This document shows positions 18,055 to 26,476 of a DNA stretch of 64,000 nucleotides, in pieces. The stretch comes from Granulicella arctica. GTDB taxonomy: Bacteria; Acidobacteriota; Terriglobia; Terriglobales; Acidobacteriaceae. Under the pieces are notes generated by a model, which was given only the letters and a program-made list of their open reading frames with translations, was not told the DNA's origin and did no database searches. Location of the stretch: positions 1,855,187 through 1,919,186 of the forward strand of contig NZ_JACCCW010000001.1 of assembly GCF_013410065.1 (NCBI RefSeq), in the 5' to 3' direction. Position numbers and translations under genes: made by a program. Position 1 is the first letter of the stretch; each line of letters opens with the position of its first letter.

Positions 18055-18642
18055 ATGTCCATGAGCCCGGAAGACCGCGCCCGCAAAATCAAAGTCATCA
18101 TCTTCGACGTCGACGGTGTCCTCACCGACGGCCAGATCTTCGTCATCCCCGGCCCCGACGGCAAGGGAATCGAAGCCAAAGGCTTCGCAGCCCACGACGG
18201 CCTCGGCATCTCCCTCGCCCGGCTCGGCGGCCTCCGCGTCGGCATCATCACCAAGCGCAACTCCCAGACCGTAGCCATTCGAGCCAACGACCTCAAGCTC
18301 GAATTCATCTACCAGGGCCAACACCACAAGCTCTCTGCAATGAACGAGATAGTCGTCAAAGCAGGCATCGCCGTCGATGAGCTCGCCTACGTCGGAGACG
18401 ACATCGTCGACCTCCCCATCCTCCGCGTCTGCGGCCTCGCCATCGCCACCGCCAACGCCCGCGCCGAGGTCAAATCCTCCTGCCACTACACCACCCCCAA
18501 CCCCGGCGGACAAGGCGCCGGACGCGACGCCATCGACTTCATCCTCAAAGCCCAGGGCTCCCTCGAAAGAGTCATCGAGCAATACCTAGACGCCGAAAAC
18601 CCCGTCGCCCAGCAAGCCGACGTAGGCACAGGAAATATGTAG
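18055..18642 (+). CDS. kdsC: KdsC-type 3-deoxy-manno-octulosonate-8-phosphate phosphatase
   Basis: Haloacid-dehalogenase-family phosphatase that releases Kdo from Kdo-8-phosphate for lipopolysaccharide synthesis, consistent with waaA, lpxK and waaC elsewhere in the window. The 195-residue protein has motif I VIIFDVDGVLTDG, motif II GIITKRNSQ, and motif III AYVGDDIVDLPIL, with the short C1-type cap typical of tetrameric KdsC. No kdsA or kdsD neighbours are visible; the next gene is a helicase. A second in-frame ATG at 18061 is possible. The start at 18055 lies six bases after TAAAAT, suggesting a leaderless transcript. Confidence 0.93.
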   Translation: MSMSPEDRARKIKVIIFDVDGVLTDGQIFVIPGPDGKGIEAKGFAAHDGLGISLARLGGLRVGIITKRNSQTVAIRANDLKLEFIYQGQHHKLSAMNEIVVKAGIAVDELAYVGDDIVDLPILRVCGLAIATANARAEVKSSCHYTTPNPGGQGAGRDAIDFILKAQGSLERVIEQYLDAENPVAQQADVGTGNM

Positions 18643-18705
18643 CAAGCAAACAAAAAGCGAACCAGTTGCAGAAATTATCCTAAAGCAAACAAAAGGCGAA
18701 CGCAG

Positions 18706-18711
18706 TACAAT
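18706..18711 (+). promoter_or_regulatory. -10-like hexamer six bases before the Lhr helicase gene
   Basis: TACAAT-CACCCC-ATG, nearly identical to the arrangement in front of kdsC 660 bases upstream. Confidence 0.4.
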
Positions 18712-18717
18712 CACCCC

Positions 18718-21700
18718 ATGCAAATTCCCAAGGAATTAGCGTGGGCTCACCCCGTAACAGCCGAATGGTTCGTCAAAAAGTTCGGCACCCCCACCGAGCC
18801 GCAAACCCACGGCTGGCCCAGCATCCTCGCGGGAGAAGCGACCCTCATCTCCGCCCCCACCGGCTCCGGAAAGACCCTCACCGCCTTCCTCGTCTGCATC
18901 GACAAGCTCCTTCGCCAGTCCATCGAAGGCTCTCTAAGTCCATGCACGCAAGTCATTTACGTCTCACCCCTCAAAGCCCTCTCGAACGACATCCAGAAGA
19001 ACCTCGACGGCCCGCTCGCCGAGATCCAACAGCTCGCCCTCGAGCGCGGCTATCTCTCCACCGGCATCCGCACCGGCGTTCGCACCGGCGATACGCTCCC
19101 CAAAGAGCGTGCCGCAATGCTCAGGCATCCACCACACATCCTCGTCACCACGCCTGAATCGCTCTACATCCTCCTCACCGCCGGCAAATCCCGCGAGCAC
19201 CTCCGCCGCGTCCACACCGTCATCGTCGACGAGATCCACGCCATCGCCGACGACAAGCGCGGCGCCCACCTAGCCCTTTCTTTAGAGCGCCTCGAAGCCC
19301 TCGTCTGCGGCGAAAACAAGCTCTCCCCCGGAGCCTCCCTCACCGGCCTCGATCAGCCTCCGCAACGCATCGGCCTCTCCGCTACGCAGAATCCCATCGA
19401 ACTCGTCGCCCACTTCCTCACCGGCGTCCACGAGGGCCGCAAGCCCGCCACCATCATCCAGGTCGGCCAGCGCCGCGAGCTTGACATCGCCATCGAGGTC
19501 CCTAGCGACGAGCTCGGCTCCGTCACCACAACCGGTATGTGGGAGGAGATCTTCGACAAACTAGCCGCCCACGCACAAAATCACCGCTCGACACTCGTCT
19601 TCGTCAACACACGCCGCCTCGTGGAGAAAATCTCCTTCGCTTTAGCCGAGCGCCTCGGCTCCGAACACGTCGCCGCACACCACGGCTCACTCTCCCGCAC
19701 CCTGCGTCTCGATGCCGAGCAGCGTTTGAAGCGCGGCGAGATCAAAATCCTCATCGCCACCGCATCGCTTGAGCTCGGCATCGACATCGGCGACATCGAC
19801 CTCGTCTGCCAGATCGCCACCACCCGCGCCGTCGCCGTGGCCATGCAGCGCGTAGGCCGAGCCGGCCACTGGCGCGGAGCCATCCCCAAGGGCCGCCTCT
19901 TCGCAACAACCCGCGACGATCTCCTCGAACAAGCCGCGCTCATCCGTAAAATGCGTGCAGGCGAGCTTGATCAGCTCGAGATTCCACCGCAACCCATCGA
20001 CGTGCTGATACAACAAATCGTCGCCGCCTGCGGAGCCGAGTCCTGGGATCAGGACGCGCTCTACAACATCGTCCGCCGCGCCTACTCCTATCGCAACCTC
20101 ACCCGCGAGCACTTCGACGAGCTCATCACACTCCTCAACCACGGCATCGAATCCAGCCGTGGCCGCTACGGCGCGTATCTGATACACGACGGCATCCAGG
20201 GCCAGCTCCATCCGCGTCGCGGAGCGCGCATGATTGCCATCTCAAACGGCGGAGCCATCCCCGACGTAGCCCTCTACAGCGTCATCCTGCAACCCGAAGG
20301 CGTGCAGATCGCCACCCTCGACGAGCACTTCGCCGTCGACTCCAGCCCCGGCGACGTCATCCTTCTTGGCAACGCCAGTTGGCGCATCCAGCGCATCGAA
20401 GCCGCTGGCCGCGTGCTCGTCGAAGACGCACACGGAGCGCCGCCAAGTCTGCCGTTCTGGGAGGGCGAAGCCCCGCAGCGCACCGCCGTCCTCTGCGATG
20501 GTGTCGGCGAACTCCGCGAGCAGATCTCCGCCCTCACGTCGAACACATCGCCCGGCTACATCTCTCCCGCGCAACCCGAAGTAGCAGCCGTGATCGCATG
20601 GCTCATGGAGACCTGTGGCGTCTGTGAAAGCGGAGCACTGCAACTCATCACCTACATCGTCACCGGTCGCGCCGTCCTCGGAGCCGTCCCCTCAAAGACC
20701 ACCATCATCGCCGAACGCTTCTTCGACGAAGGCGGCGGCATGCAGCTCATCCTGCACGCGCCCTTCGGCGGACGCGTCAACAAAGCCTGGGGGCTAGCCC
20801 TGCGCAAGCGCTTCTGCCGCGGCTTCAACTTCGAGCTACAGGCAGCAGCGACAGACAACGGCATCAACATCTCGCTCGCCGAGCAACACAGCTTTCCCCT
20901 CTCTGACGTCTTCCAGTTCCTCACCGAACACACCGCACAGGAGCTGCTCGAGCAAGCCGCCATCGCTTCGCCGATCTTCAAAAATCGCTGGCGCTGGGCC
21001 GCAGGCCGCAGCCTGCAACTGCTGCGCTTCTCGAAGGGAAAACGCATCGCTCCACAGATCCAGCGCACGCGCTCCGAAGACCTCATGGCCAGCGTCTTCC
21101 CGCAAGCCGCTGCCTGCTTCGAGACCCTCGTCGGCGACATCCAAATCCCCGACCATCCCCTCGTCCGCGAGGTCATGCAGGATGTCCTGCACGAGGCCAT
21201 GGACCTCGATGGCCTCATCCAAGTGCTCCGTGGCATTCAGGACGGAAGCATCCGTTGCCTCGCCGTCGACACGCCCGTGCCATCGCAGTTCGCACATGAG
21301 CTGCTCAACGCAAACCCTTATGCGTTCCTCGATGACGCCGGACTCGAAGAACGCCGCGCCCGCGCCGTGTCCCTGCGCCGCACACTGCCAGACAGCGTGC
21401 TTCAAGAAGCAGGCAGGCTCGATCAGCACGCAATCGACACCGTCCGGCGCGAGTGCTGGCCCGACCTCCGCGATGAGCATGAGTTGCACGACCTCCTGCA
21501 AAGCCTCGTCGCACTCCCGCTCTCTACAATCGATACCGACGACGCCCGCCATTGGCCAACCTTCTACGAGCGCCTCACGCGCACAGGCCGCGCCCAAACC
21601 ATCGATTGCAACGGAACCCCATGCTGGATCGCAACCGAACAACTTCCCGCCGTCACAGTTCTGTGGGATTTACCAATTCATGCAATCAAAACAGTTACAA

Positions 21701-23121
21701 AAGAAGACGCCATCAAGAGATGTGTTCAAGGATGGTTACAAATTTTAGGCCCAACAACTGCAAATGACCTCGCGAAGCGTCTCTCCCTCGCCGCTGCCGA
21801 TGTCTACCAGGCATTTCTAGCGATGGAGATGCAAGGCTTGCTTCTACGCGGCAACTTTGAGCGGCCCGCAACCACGGACGACTGCGAGATCGAGTGGTGC
21901 GAGCGCCGCATCCTCCAGCGCATCCATCGCCTGACCCTCGGCACCCTGCGTAAGCAGGTCGAACCCGTCACGCCCGCCGTCTACATGCGCTGGCTGCTCG
22001 GCTGGCAGCATCTCGCTCCGCAGACACAGCTCAGTGGGGAAGAAGGCGTCCTCGAAGCACTCTCGCAACTGGAAGGCTTCGAAGCGCCCGCAATCGAATG
22101 GGAGCGCACGCTCCTCCCATCGCGCATCGCCAACTACGATCCCCGTTGGCTCGACCAGCTCTGCCTCTCCGGTGCCGTAGGCTGGGGCCGCGTCTCACCA
22201 CATCCAGCCTGGTCGACAGGCGACGGAGCCGCGCCACGCCGCGTGATCCCCACAAACGCCGCGCCCGTCACCTTCTACATTCGCGACTCCGCCGATTGGC
22301 TGCCCCACGCACTCGCCCAGCAATGTGTCGAAGAGGCAAAGCTGCAACAGGCGCTCAGTCCCGAAGCGTTACAGCTCCGCACCCTTCTCCAGCAGCGCGG
22401 AGCCTGCTTCTCGAACGACATACAACGCATCCTCGACCTCACACGGACACAGACGCAGCACGCCCTATGGGAGCTCGCAACCGCTGGCCTCGCCGCCGCC
22501 GATGGCTTCGACCAGCTCCGCATCATGATGGACCCGCGCCGCAAACCCACAACAGCGGCTCCCAACAAGAAGACCCGCAGCTCGGCTGGACGGTGGTCAT
22601 TATTCAACGAAGAACTCCACGCCGCATCCTCTGTTATAGAGCGAGCACGCCGCACCGACGCCGCACTCGAATCCGCGGCTCGCATGCTGCTGACGCGCTA
22701 CGGAGTCCTCTTTCGCGACCTGCTCGCACGAGAGTCCAACGCCCCCAAATGGCGCGACCTCCTCGGTATTTTGCGCCGATTGGAGGCACGCGGCGAAATC
22801 CGTGGCGGCCGCTTCGTCACCGGCTTTGGCGGCGAGCAGTTCGCTCTTCCGCAAGCCGTCGAAAGCCTCCGCTCCGCCCGCCATCGCGACTCGCTGGACA
22901 TCCTCACCGTCGCAGCCGCCGATCCTATGAACCTCGCCGGGATCGTCGTACCCGGCGAGCGCATCGCCGCGGTGCCGGGAAGACAGGTCCGTTATCGCAA
23001 CGGAGTAGTCTTCGAGGAAGAGCCTGCCACATCATCACGCGATGCAACGCAGCCGGACATCGAAGGCATCACCCCCGTAGTTCTCCCCACAGCAGAACCA
23101 TCCGCTCTAAGATTGTTCTAA
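18718..23121 (+). CDS. lhr: Lhr-type DEAD/DEAH-box ATP-dependent helicase, 1467 aa
   Basis: Large superfamily-2 helicase of the Lhr group, involved in DNA repair. Order: Walker A APTGSGKT (46-53), DEIH box in VIVDEIHAIADD, motif III SATQNP, the second RecA domain ending with QRVGRAGH, then a winged helix and the Lhr-core beta-barrel. Beyond about residue 850 the long C-terminal extension (IANYDPRWLDQLCLSGAVGW and LLLTRYGVLFRDLL-like sequences) matches the DNA-glycosylase-like/Lhr-CTD arrangement of full-length bacterial Lhr (about 1500 residues). The start is taken at the ATG six bases after TACAAT. The next gene starts directly at its stop codon. Strand and length are unambiguous. Confidence 0.94.
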   Translation: MQIPKELAWAHPVTAEWFVKKFGTPTEPQTHGWPSILAGEATLISAPTGSGKTLTAFLVCIDKLLRQSIEGSLSPCTQVIYVSPLKALSNDIQKNLDGPLAEIQQLALERGYLSTGIRTGVRTGDTLPKERAAMLRHPPHILVTTPESLYILLTAGKSREHLRRVHTVIVDEIHAIADDKRGAHLALSLERLEALVCGENKLSPGASLTGLDQPPQRIGLSATQNPIELVAHFLTGVHEGRKPATIIQVGQRRELDIAIEVPSDELGSVTTTGMWEEIFDKLAAHAQNHRSTLVFVNTRRLVEKISFALAERLGSEHVAAHHGSLSRTLRLDAEQRLKRGEIKILIATASLELGIDIGDIDLVCQIATTRAVAVAMQRVGRAGHWRGAIPKGRLFATTRDDLLEQAALIRKMRAGELDQLEIPPQPIDVLIQQIVAACGAESWDQDALYNIVRRAYSYRNLTREHFDELITLLNHGIESSRGRYGAYLIHDGIQGQLHPRRGARMIAISNGGAIPDVALYSVILQPEGVQIATLDEHFAVDSSPGDVILLGNASWRIQRIEAAGRVLVEDAHGAPPSLPFWEGEAPQRTAVLCDGVGELREQISALTSNTSPGYISPAQPEVAAVIAWLMETCGVCESGALQLITYIVTGRAVLGAVPSKTTIIAERFFDEGGGMQLILHAPFGGRVNKAWGLALRKRFCRGFNFELQAAATDNGINISLAEQHSFPLSDVFQFLTEHTAQELLEQAAIASPIFKNRWRWAAGRSLQLLRFSKGKRIAPQIQRTRSEDLMASVFPQAAACFETLVGDIQIPDHPLVREVMQDVLHEAMDLDGLIQVLRGIQDGSIRCLAVDTPVPSQFAHELLNANPYAFLDDAGLEERRARAVSLRRTLPDSVLQEAGRLDQHAIDTVRRECWPDLRDEHELHDLLQSLVALPLSTIDTDDARHWPTFYERLTRTGRAQTIDCNGTPCWIATEQLPAVTVLWDLPIHAIKTVTKEDAIKRCVQGWLQILGPTTANDLAKRLSLAAADVYQAFLAMEMQGLLLRGNFERPATTDDCEIEWCERRILQRIHRLTLGTLRKQVEPVTPAVYMRWLLGWQHLAPQTQLSGEEGVLEALSQLEGFEAPAIEWERTLLPSRIANYDPRWLDQLCLSGAVGWGRVSPHPAWSTGDGAAPRRVIPTNAAPVTFYIRDSADWLPHALAQQCVEEAKLQQALSPEALQLRTLLQQRGACFSNDIQRILDLTRTQTQHALWELATAGLAAADGFDQLRIMMDPRRKPTTAAPNKKTRSSAGRWSLFNEELHAASSVIERARRTDAALESAARMLLTRYGVLFRDLLARESNAPKWRDLLGILRRLEARGEIRGGRFVTGFGGEQFALPQAVESLRSARHRDSLDILTVAAADPMNLAGIVVPGERIAAVPGRQVRYRNGVVFEEEPATSSRDATQPDIEGITPVVLPTAEPSALRLF

Positions 23122-23301
23122 ATGTCGAACGAAGAACAGCCCGCAGAGAACGCATCCCAGGAGCCGCAGGAGACGCCTCCAGCCGAACTCGCGCCGGAAG
23201 ACTTCTACTATGAAGGCCCATACCTCGTCTTCACCGCCGCATATCATCGCAAGCGCGGCTACTGTTGCAACTCGAACTGTCGCCACTGCCCGTATCGTTG
23301 A
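23122..23301 (+). CDS. DUF5522-family small protein, 59 aa
   Basis: Begins at the ATG immediately following the stop of the helicase gene (TAA-ATG), so it is translationally coupled to it. The acidic/proline-rich first 26 residues precede the family core: EDFYYEGPYLVFTAAYH, RKRGYCCNSNCRHCPYR. The closing Y-C-C-x-x-x-C-R-H-C-P-Y cysteine cluster (Cys48, 49, 53, 56) is the hallmark of DUF5522 and likely binds a metal. Function unknown. The following TPR gene is convergent and its stop is six bases away. Confidence 0.85.
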   Translation: MSNEEQPAENASQEPQETPPAELAPEDFYYEGPYLVFTAAYHRKRGYCCNSNCRHCPYR

Positions 23302-23307
23302 TGCGGC

Positions 23308-24216
23308 TCAGCGCGTTTCCACTCCGGGACCGGAATGCGGAGCCAACGTCGCCGCGCTCGTCAGGACGGGAGTGGTATTCAAATGCAACGCCTTCGCGGT
23401 CATGATGATGAGTGCGACACGCGGGTCATTCTTGTACTTCGCTAACGTAGGATCTTTCGCCATATTCCCAGCGACATCGAAGCCGCTCTCACATGCCATC
23501 GCCAGCGCATGCAGCATCTCCACCTCATCGCCGTGCTGCGCATAGAGCTTCGCCATCTCGAAGGAAAATCGTGCATGGTCCTCCACCGACAGGATATGGG
23601 CCTCAACCCCCGCGCCATTGCTATGGTGAAAGACCTGCGGGTCCAGTGTCAGGGCCTCATCCACCTCATGCCGAGCGTTCTTGTAGTTCTTTAGCTCAAA
23701 GTAAGCCGCACTGAGATTCGCATGGAAGACAGCCGTCTTGCGATTCAGTTTGATCGCATGTTTGTAATCGCTGATGGCAGCACCGTACTCGCGTTGCAGA
23801 AACTCAATCGCAGCAAGGTTATTCCATCCCCTCTCATCCCGCCGATCCAGCTTGATCGCCTGTCGAAAGTATCCCTCAGCAAGCACAAAGTTGCGAAGCT
23901 CCATCTGCGTCAGGCCGATCTTGTTCATCAGGGCAGCGGAGTTGCCGCCACGTTTCACCGCGTAACCGTAGTAGTCCAGCGCATCCTCCGGAAAGCGGCG
24001 TATCCGAAGCAGATCGCCCTGCACCTCCAGACTTACAGGTGAGGCACTAGAGGGATCAGGCAAATGTTGTTGGACGGTCTGCCATTGCGCGTCTTCATGC
24101 CGACGCGCTCGGTCGGCCTCACTGAGGTTTTTATCCTGAGCAAACAACGGGGCAGAGAACAGGCAGAGGCTCAGAATCAGAAGAAGAGTAGAGGGAAGTG
24201 GCTTCAGAGGGCACAT
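23308..24216 (-). CDS. Secreted TPR-repeat protein, 302 aa
   Basis: Signal peptide at the N-terminus (MCPLKPLPSTLLLILSLCLF, then SAPLFAQ). The mature part consists of tetratricopeptide repeats, visible as A-x-x-x-Y-x-A/P ladders: DALDYYGYAVKRG, AEGYFRQAIKLDRRD, AISDYKHAIKLNRKT, ARHEVDEALTLDP. TPR arrays are protein-interaction scaffolds, here periplasmic or outer-membrane associated. I start at 24216, where GGAG is nine bases upstream; ATG 24225 is alternative. The upstream TonB/VWFA genes are on the same strand, with about 66 bases between, so it could be the last gene of that operon. Partner unknown. Confidence 0.82.
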   Translation of the reverse strand: MCPLKPLPSTLLLILSLCLFSAPLFAQDKNLSEADRARRHEDAQWQTVQQHLPDPSSASPVSLEVQGDLLRIRRFPEDALDYYGYAVKRGGNSAALMNKIGLTQMELRNFVLAEGYFRQAIKLDRRDERGWNNLAAIEFLQREYGAAISDYKHAIKLNRKTAVFHANLSAAYFELKNYKNARHEVDEALTLDPQVFHHSNGAGVEAHILSVEDHARFSFEMAKLYAQHGDEVEMLHALAMACESGFDVAGNMAKDPTLAKYKNDPRVALIIMTAKALHLNTTPVLTSAATLAPHSGPGVETR

Positions 24217-24282
24217 AGGTGACATCTCCGGATTGACCGCACATATCATGCGCCGTCTATCCGATTCTGTCAATGCCCCTGA

Positions 24283-26463
24283 TTACGGAGTGGGAGCGCT
24301 CACCGAAGCTGCAGCTGGAGAAGCCGCGGTAGGCACGGCAGGAGCAGTCACCATCAGCGCAAGACGAGGAAAGCTATAACTCCCACCAGCATCGTCGATC
24401 ACATTCACCTGGCAGACATAGGTGCCCGGTTTAAGCTGCGTCAGCGGTACATCGAACTGGAACGCCACCGCATTGCGTTCCGGAATGTTGATCGCCGTCG
24501 CCGAAACCAGCGGCGTCTCGTAGACCTTCGTCCCATCCTTCAGAAACTCGATGCTGGTCAGCACCCGCACCGGTCCGCTCTCGCGCCGCGTCAGGCCAGG
24601 CGACGCAGCCTGTGCCGGAGCACCCTTCTGCTTCGCCGGATCATAAACCTCATACAGAAAATAGAGATGCTGGTCCTGCCGGAAGACATGCGGCACATTC
24701 GGAATCCACTCCACACCATCGCGTATCAAGAGGTTCTGCGATCGCTTGGCATTGTTCGGCGACTGCTGGCTGGACAGCACGATCGAGCTCAGCTTGAGCG
24801 GGCTCTTCCGCAGATCGGGAACCTGTAGATCGGTCTCGAAGCTGCCCATCGCGCCCGTCTGGTTCTCTCGAACGACGAACTTCAAATGGTATCTTCCCGG
24901 CGCAAGCGTGAAGCCCGTCGAGTATTGAATGTTCTTCCGTTTCACCTGCTGCGAAGCGTCCAGCGCCAGCTTCACCGTATCGCGAACGTCGCCGACAGGA
25001 ATATTTTCCGCGTTCTTCACCTGGCCGATAATGTCGATCGTCGCCTTGTCGCGATCCTTATTCGTGACGAATGGAATCTGCGAGCCCGGCACAATGATCG
25101 AGATCGGAACGAAGAACTTATTGTCCTCCAACCGGAAGTACAGCGCCTGAAGATAGACCGCAACATCGGTTGCCGGCAGATCGCTGCGCAACTGTTCGGT
25201 CAACTGTAGCTCGCGATCCTCGTTCTTAGCATGTTGAAAGTCGGCGGGCGCATAGTACCCAGGCCGATAGTCGAGCTTCACATCGGTACGGTTCAGCTTC
25301 ACCGTAAGGTGCCTGAAACTTCCATCACGCGCCGTGTTTGTCGAGTGGAACCCGAGGATGTAGTACGCCTCCGTGTCATGCTGAATCTGCTGGAAGGCAG
25401 GAGCGAAGTCGTTCGAATCGAAGAACGCCTTGCCGCCGGTATCGGACGAGAGCGTAGCCAGCACCTCCTGCGATCCAAAGTTGGAGCTCAACTGGCTCTG
25501 CATCGCCGCACCGCTGTACGCAGAGGTCCCGCGCTGGCTTCCCGTCGAAGCGTCGCCCACCGGAGGCAGCGCCTGCAACCCACGCGAGTCCACGCTGTAG
25601 ATCGCAAGGTTCGCCTTCACCGCCTCGTTCGTCGCTGCACGCATGCTCGCCTGATTTTCGATACCCTGCCGCGTCAACCCACCGCTGAAGTACAGCAGGC
25701 TCTTACGCTGGTCCACCCGCTCCAGGCTCTTCGCAATTGTCCGAATCGCATACAGCTCACGGTCCGTATTCAACGCGTTGTATTCACTATCGTCCGCCGT
25801 GAACGAAGAGGCATCGTCCGCCGTCCCCGCCGAAGTGCCGCCCTCATTGCCATTCGAGAAGCCGGTGCCCTCCGTGCCGTTGTAGGCAGCCACGCCCGCC
25901 AGCAGCGCAGTCTTGTCGGAGGTAAAGTCATGGTCCATGCTCAGACCAGTCGACATGCTCACCAGCGCCACCAGATCGGCAGGCTGCATCTTCTTGTTGA
26001 TGTAGTCCTGCGCCGCTTCCACCGCGCGGTCGAGATCCTCCGGCTGCATGCTGCTCAGGTCGAAGAACATCACGATCAGCCGATGGTCCTTCAGCTCGCC
26101 TGAGTCCGCCGCAAGATGCGGGTTCAGCAGATCCGCGATCGTAGCCTTCCCGCTGACGGTAGACTTCTCGTGCAGCACCGCAGCCTCGTCCACATTCTGA
26201 TAATCGAAGCTGGCGATCTTCTGCGGCTTGTTATTTTCGAGAATCGTGAAGTCGCTCTCCTTCAACCCCTTTACGATGTTCCCGGTCTTCTTGTCCCGCA
26301 CCACCACGTTCGTCAGGACGATGTCGCTCTGCACCTTCAGCGTGAACGTTCCATTACCGCCCTGCTGCTGCGCCCATCCAGACAGCGGCGTTCCCACAAG
26401 CAGCCCAATCAGCATAGCCGCAACCCCGCTTCGCCCCATCGCTCGCACCGTCAACTTTGTCAT
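24283..26463 (-). CDS. VWFA-related secreted protein (acidobacterial type), 726 aa
   Basis: Signal peptide about 1-32 (VAAMLIGLLVGTPLSGWAQ). Then a conserved beta segment (IVLTNVVVRDKKTGNIVKGL, ESDFTILENNKPQKI) that precedes the von Willebrand A-like domain in this acidobacterial family (VWFA-related, known as TIGR03436). The A domain starts at LIVMFFDLSSMQPEDLDRAV; the MIDAS-like D-x-S-S is present. The C-terminal half is a beta-rich region. GAGGAG precedes the ATG at 26463, 14 bases after the TonB receptor stop, so it belongs to the same operon. Role unknown; VWFA domains mediate adhesion or complex assembly. Confidence 0.88.
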   Translation of the reverse strand: MTKLTVRAMGRSGVAAMLIGLLVGTPLSGWAQQQGGNGTFTLKVQSDIVLTNVVVRDKKTGNIVKGLKESDFTILENNKPQKIASFDYQNVDEAAVLHEKSTVSGKATIADLLNPHLAADSGELKDHRLIVMFFDLSSMQPEDLDRAVEAAQDYINKKMQPADLVALVSMSTGLSMDHDFTSDKTALLAGVAAYNGTEGTGFSNGNEGGTSAGTADDASSFTADDSEYNALNTDRELYAIRTIAKSLERVDQRKSLLYFSGGLTRQGIENQASMRAATNEAVKANLAIYSVDSRGLQALPPVGDASTGSQRGTSAYSGAAMQSQLSSNFGSQEVLATLSSDTGGKAFFDSNDFAPAFQQIQHDTEAYYILGFHSTNTARDGSFRHLTVKLNRTDVKLDYRPGYYAPADFQHAKNEDRELQLTEQLRSDLPATDVAVYLQALYFRLEDNKFFVPISIIVPGSQIPFVTNKDRDKATIDIIGQVKNAENIPVGDVRDTVKLALDASQQVKRKNIQYSTGFTLAPGRYHLKFVVRENQTGAMGSFETDLQVPDLRKSPLKLSSIVLSSQQSPNNAKRSQNLLIRDGVEWIPNVPHVFRQDQHLYFLYEVYDPAKQKGAPAQAASPGLTRRESGPVRVLTSIEFLKDGTKVYETPLVSATAINIPERNAVAFQFDVPLTQLKPGTYVCQVNVIDDAGGSYSFPRLALMVTAPAVPTAASPAAASVSAPTP

Positions 26464-26476
26464 CCTGCTCCTCACG

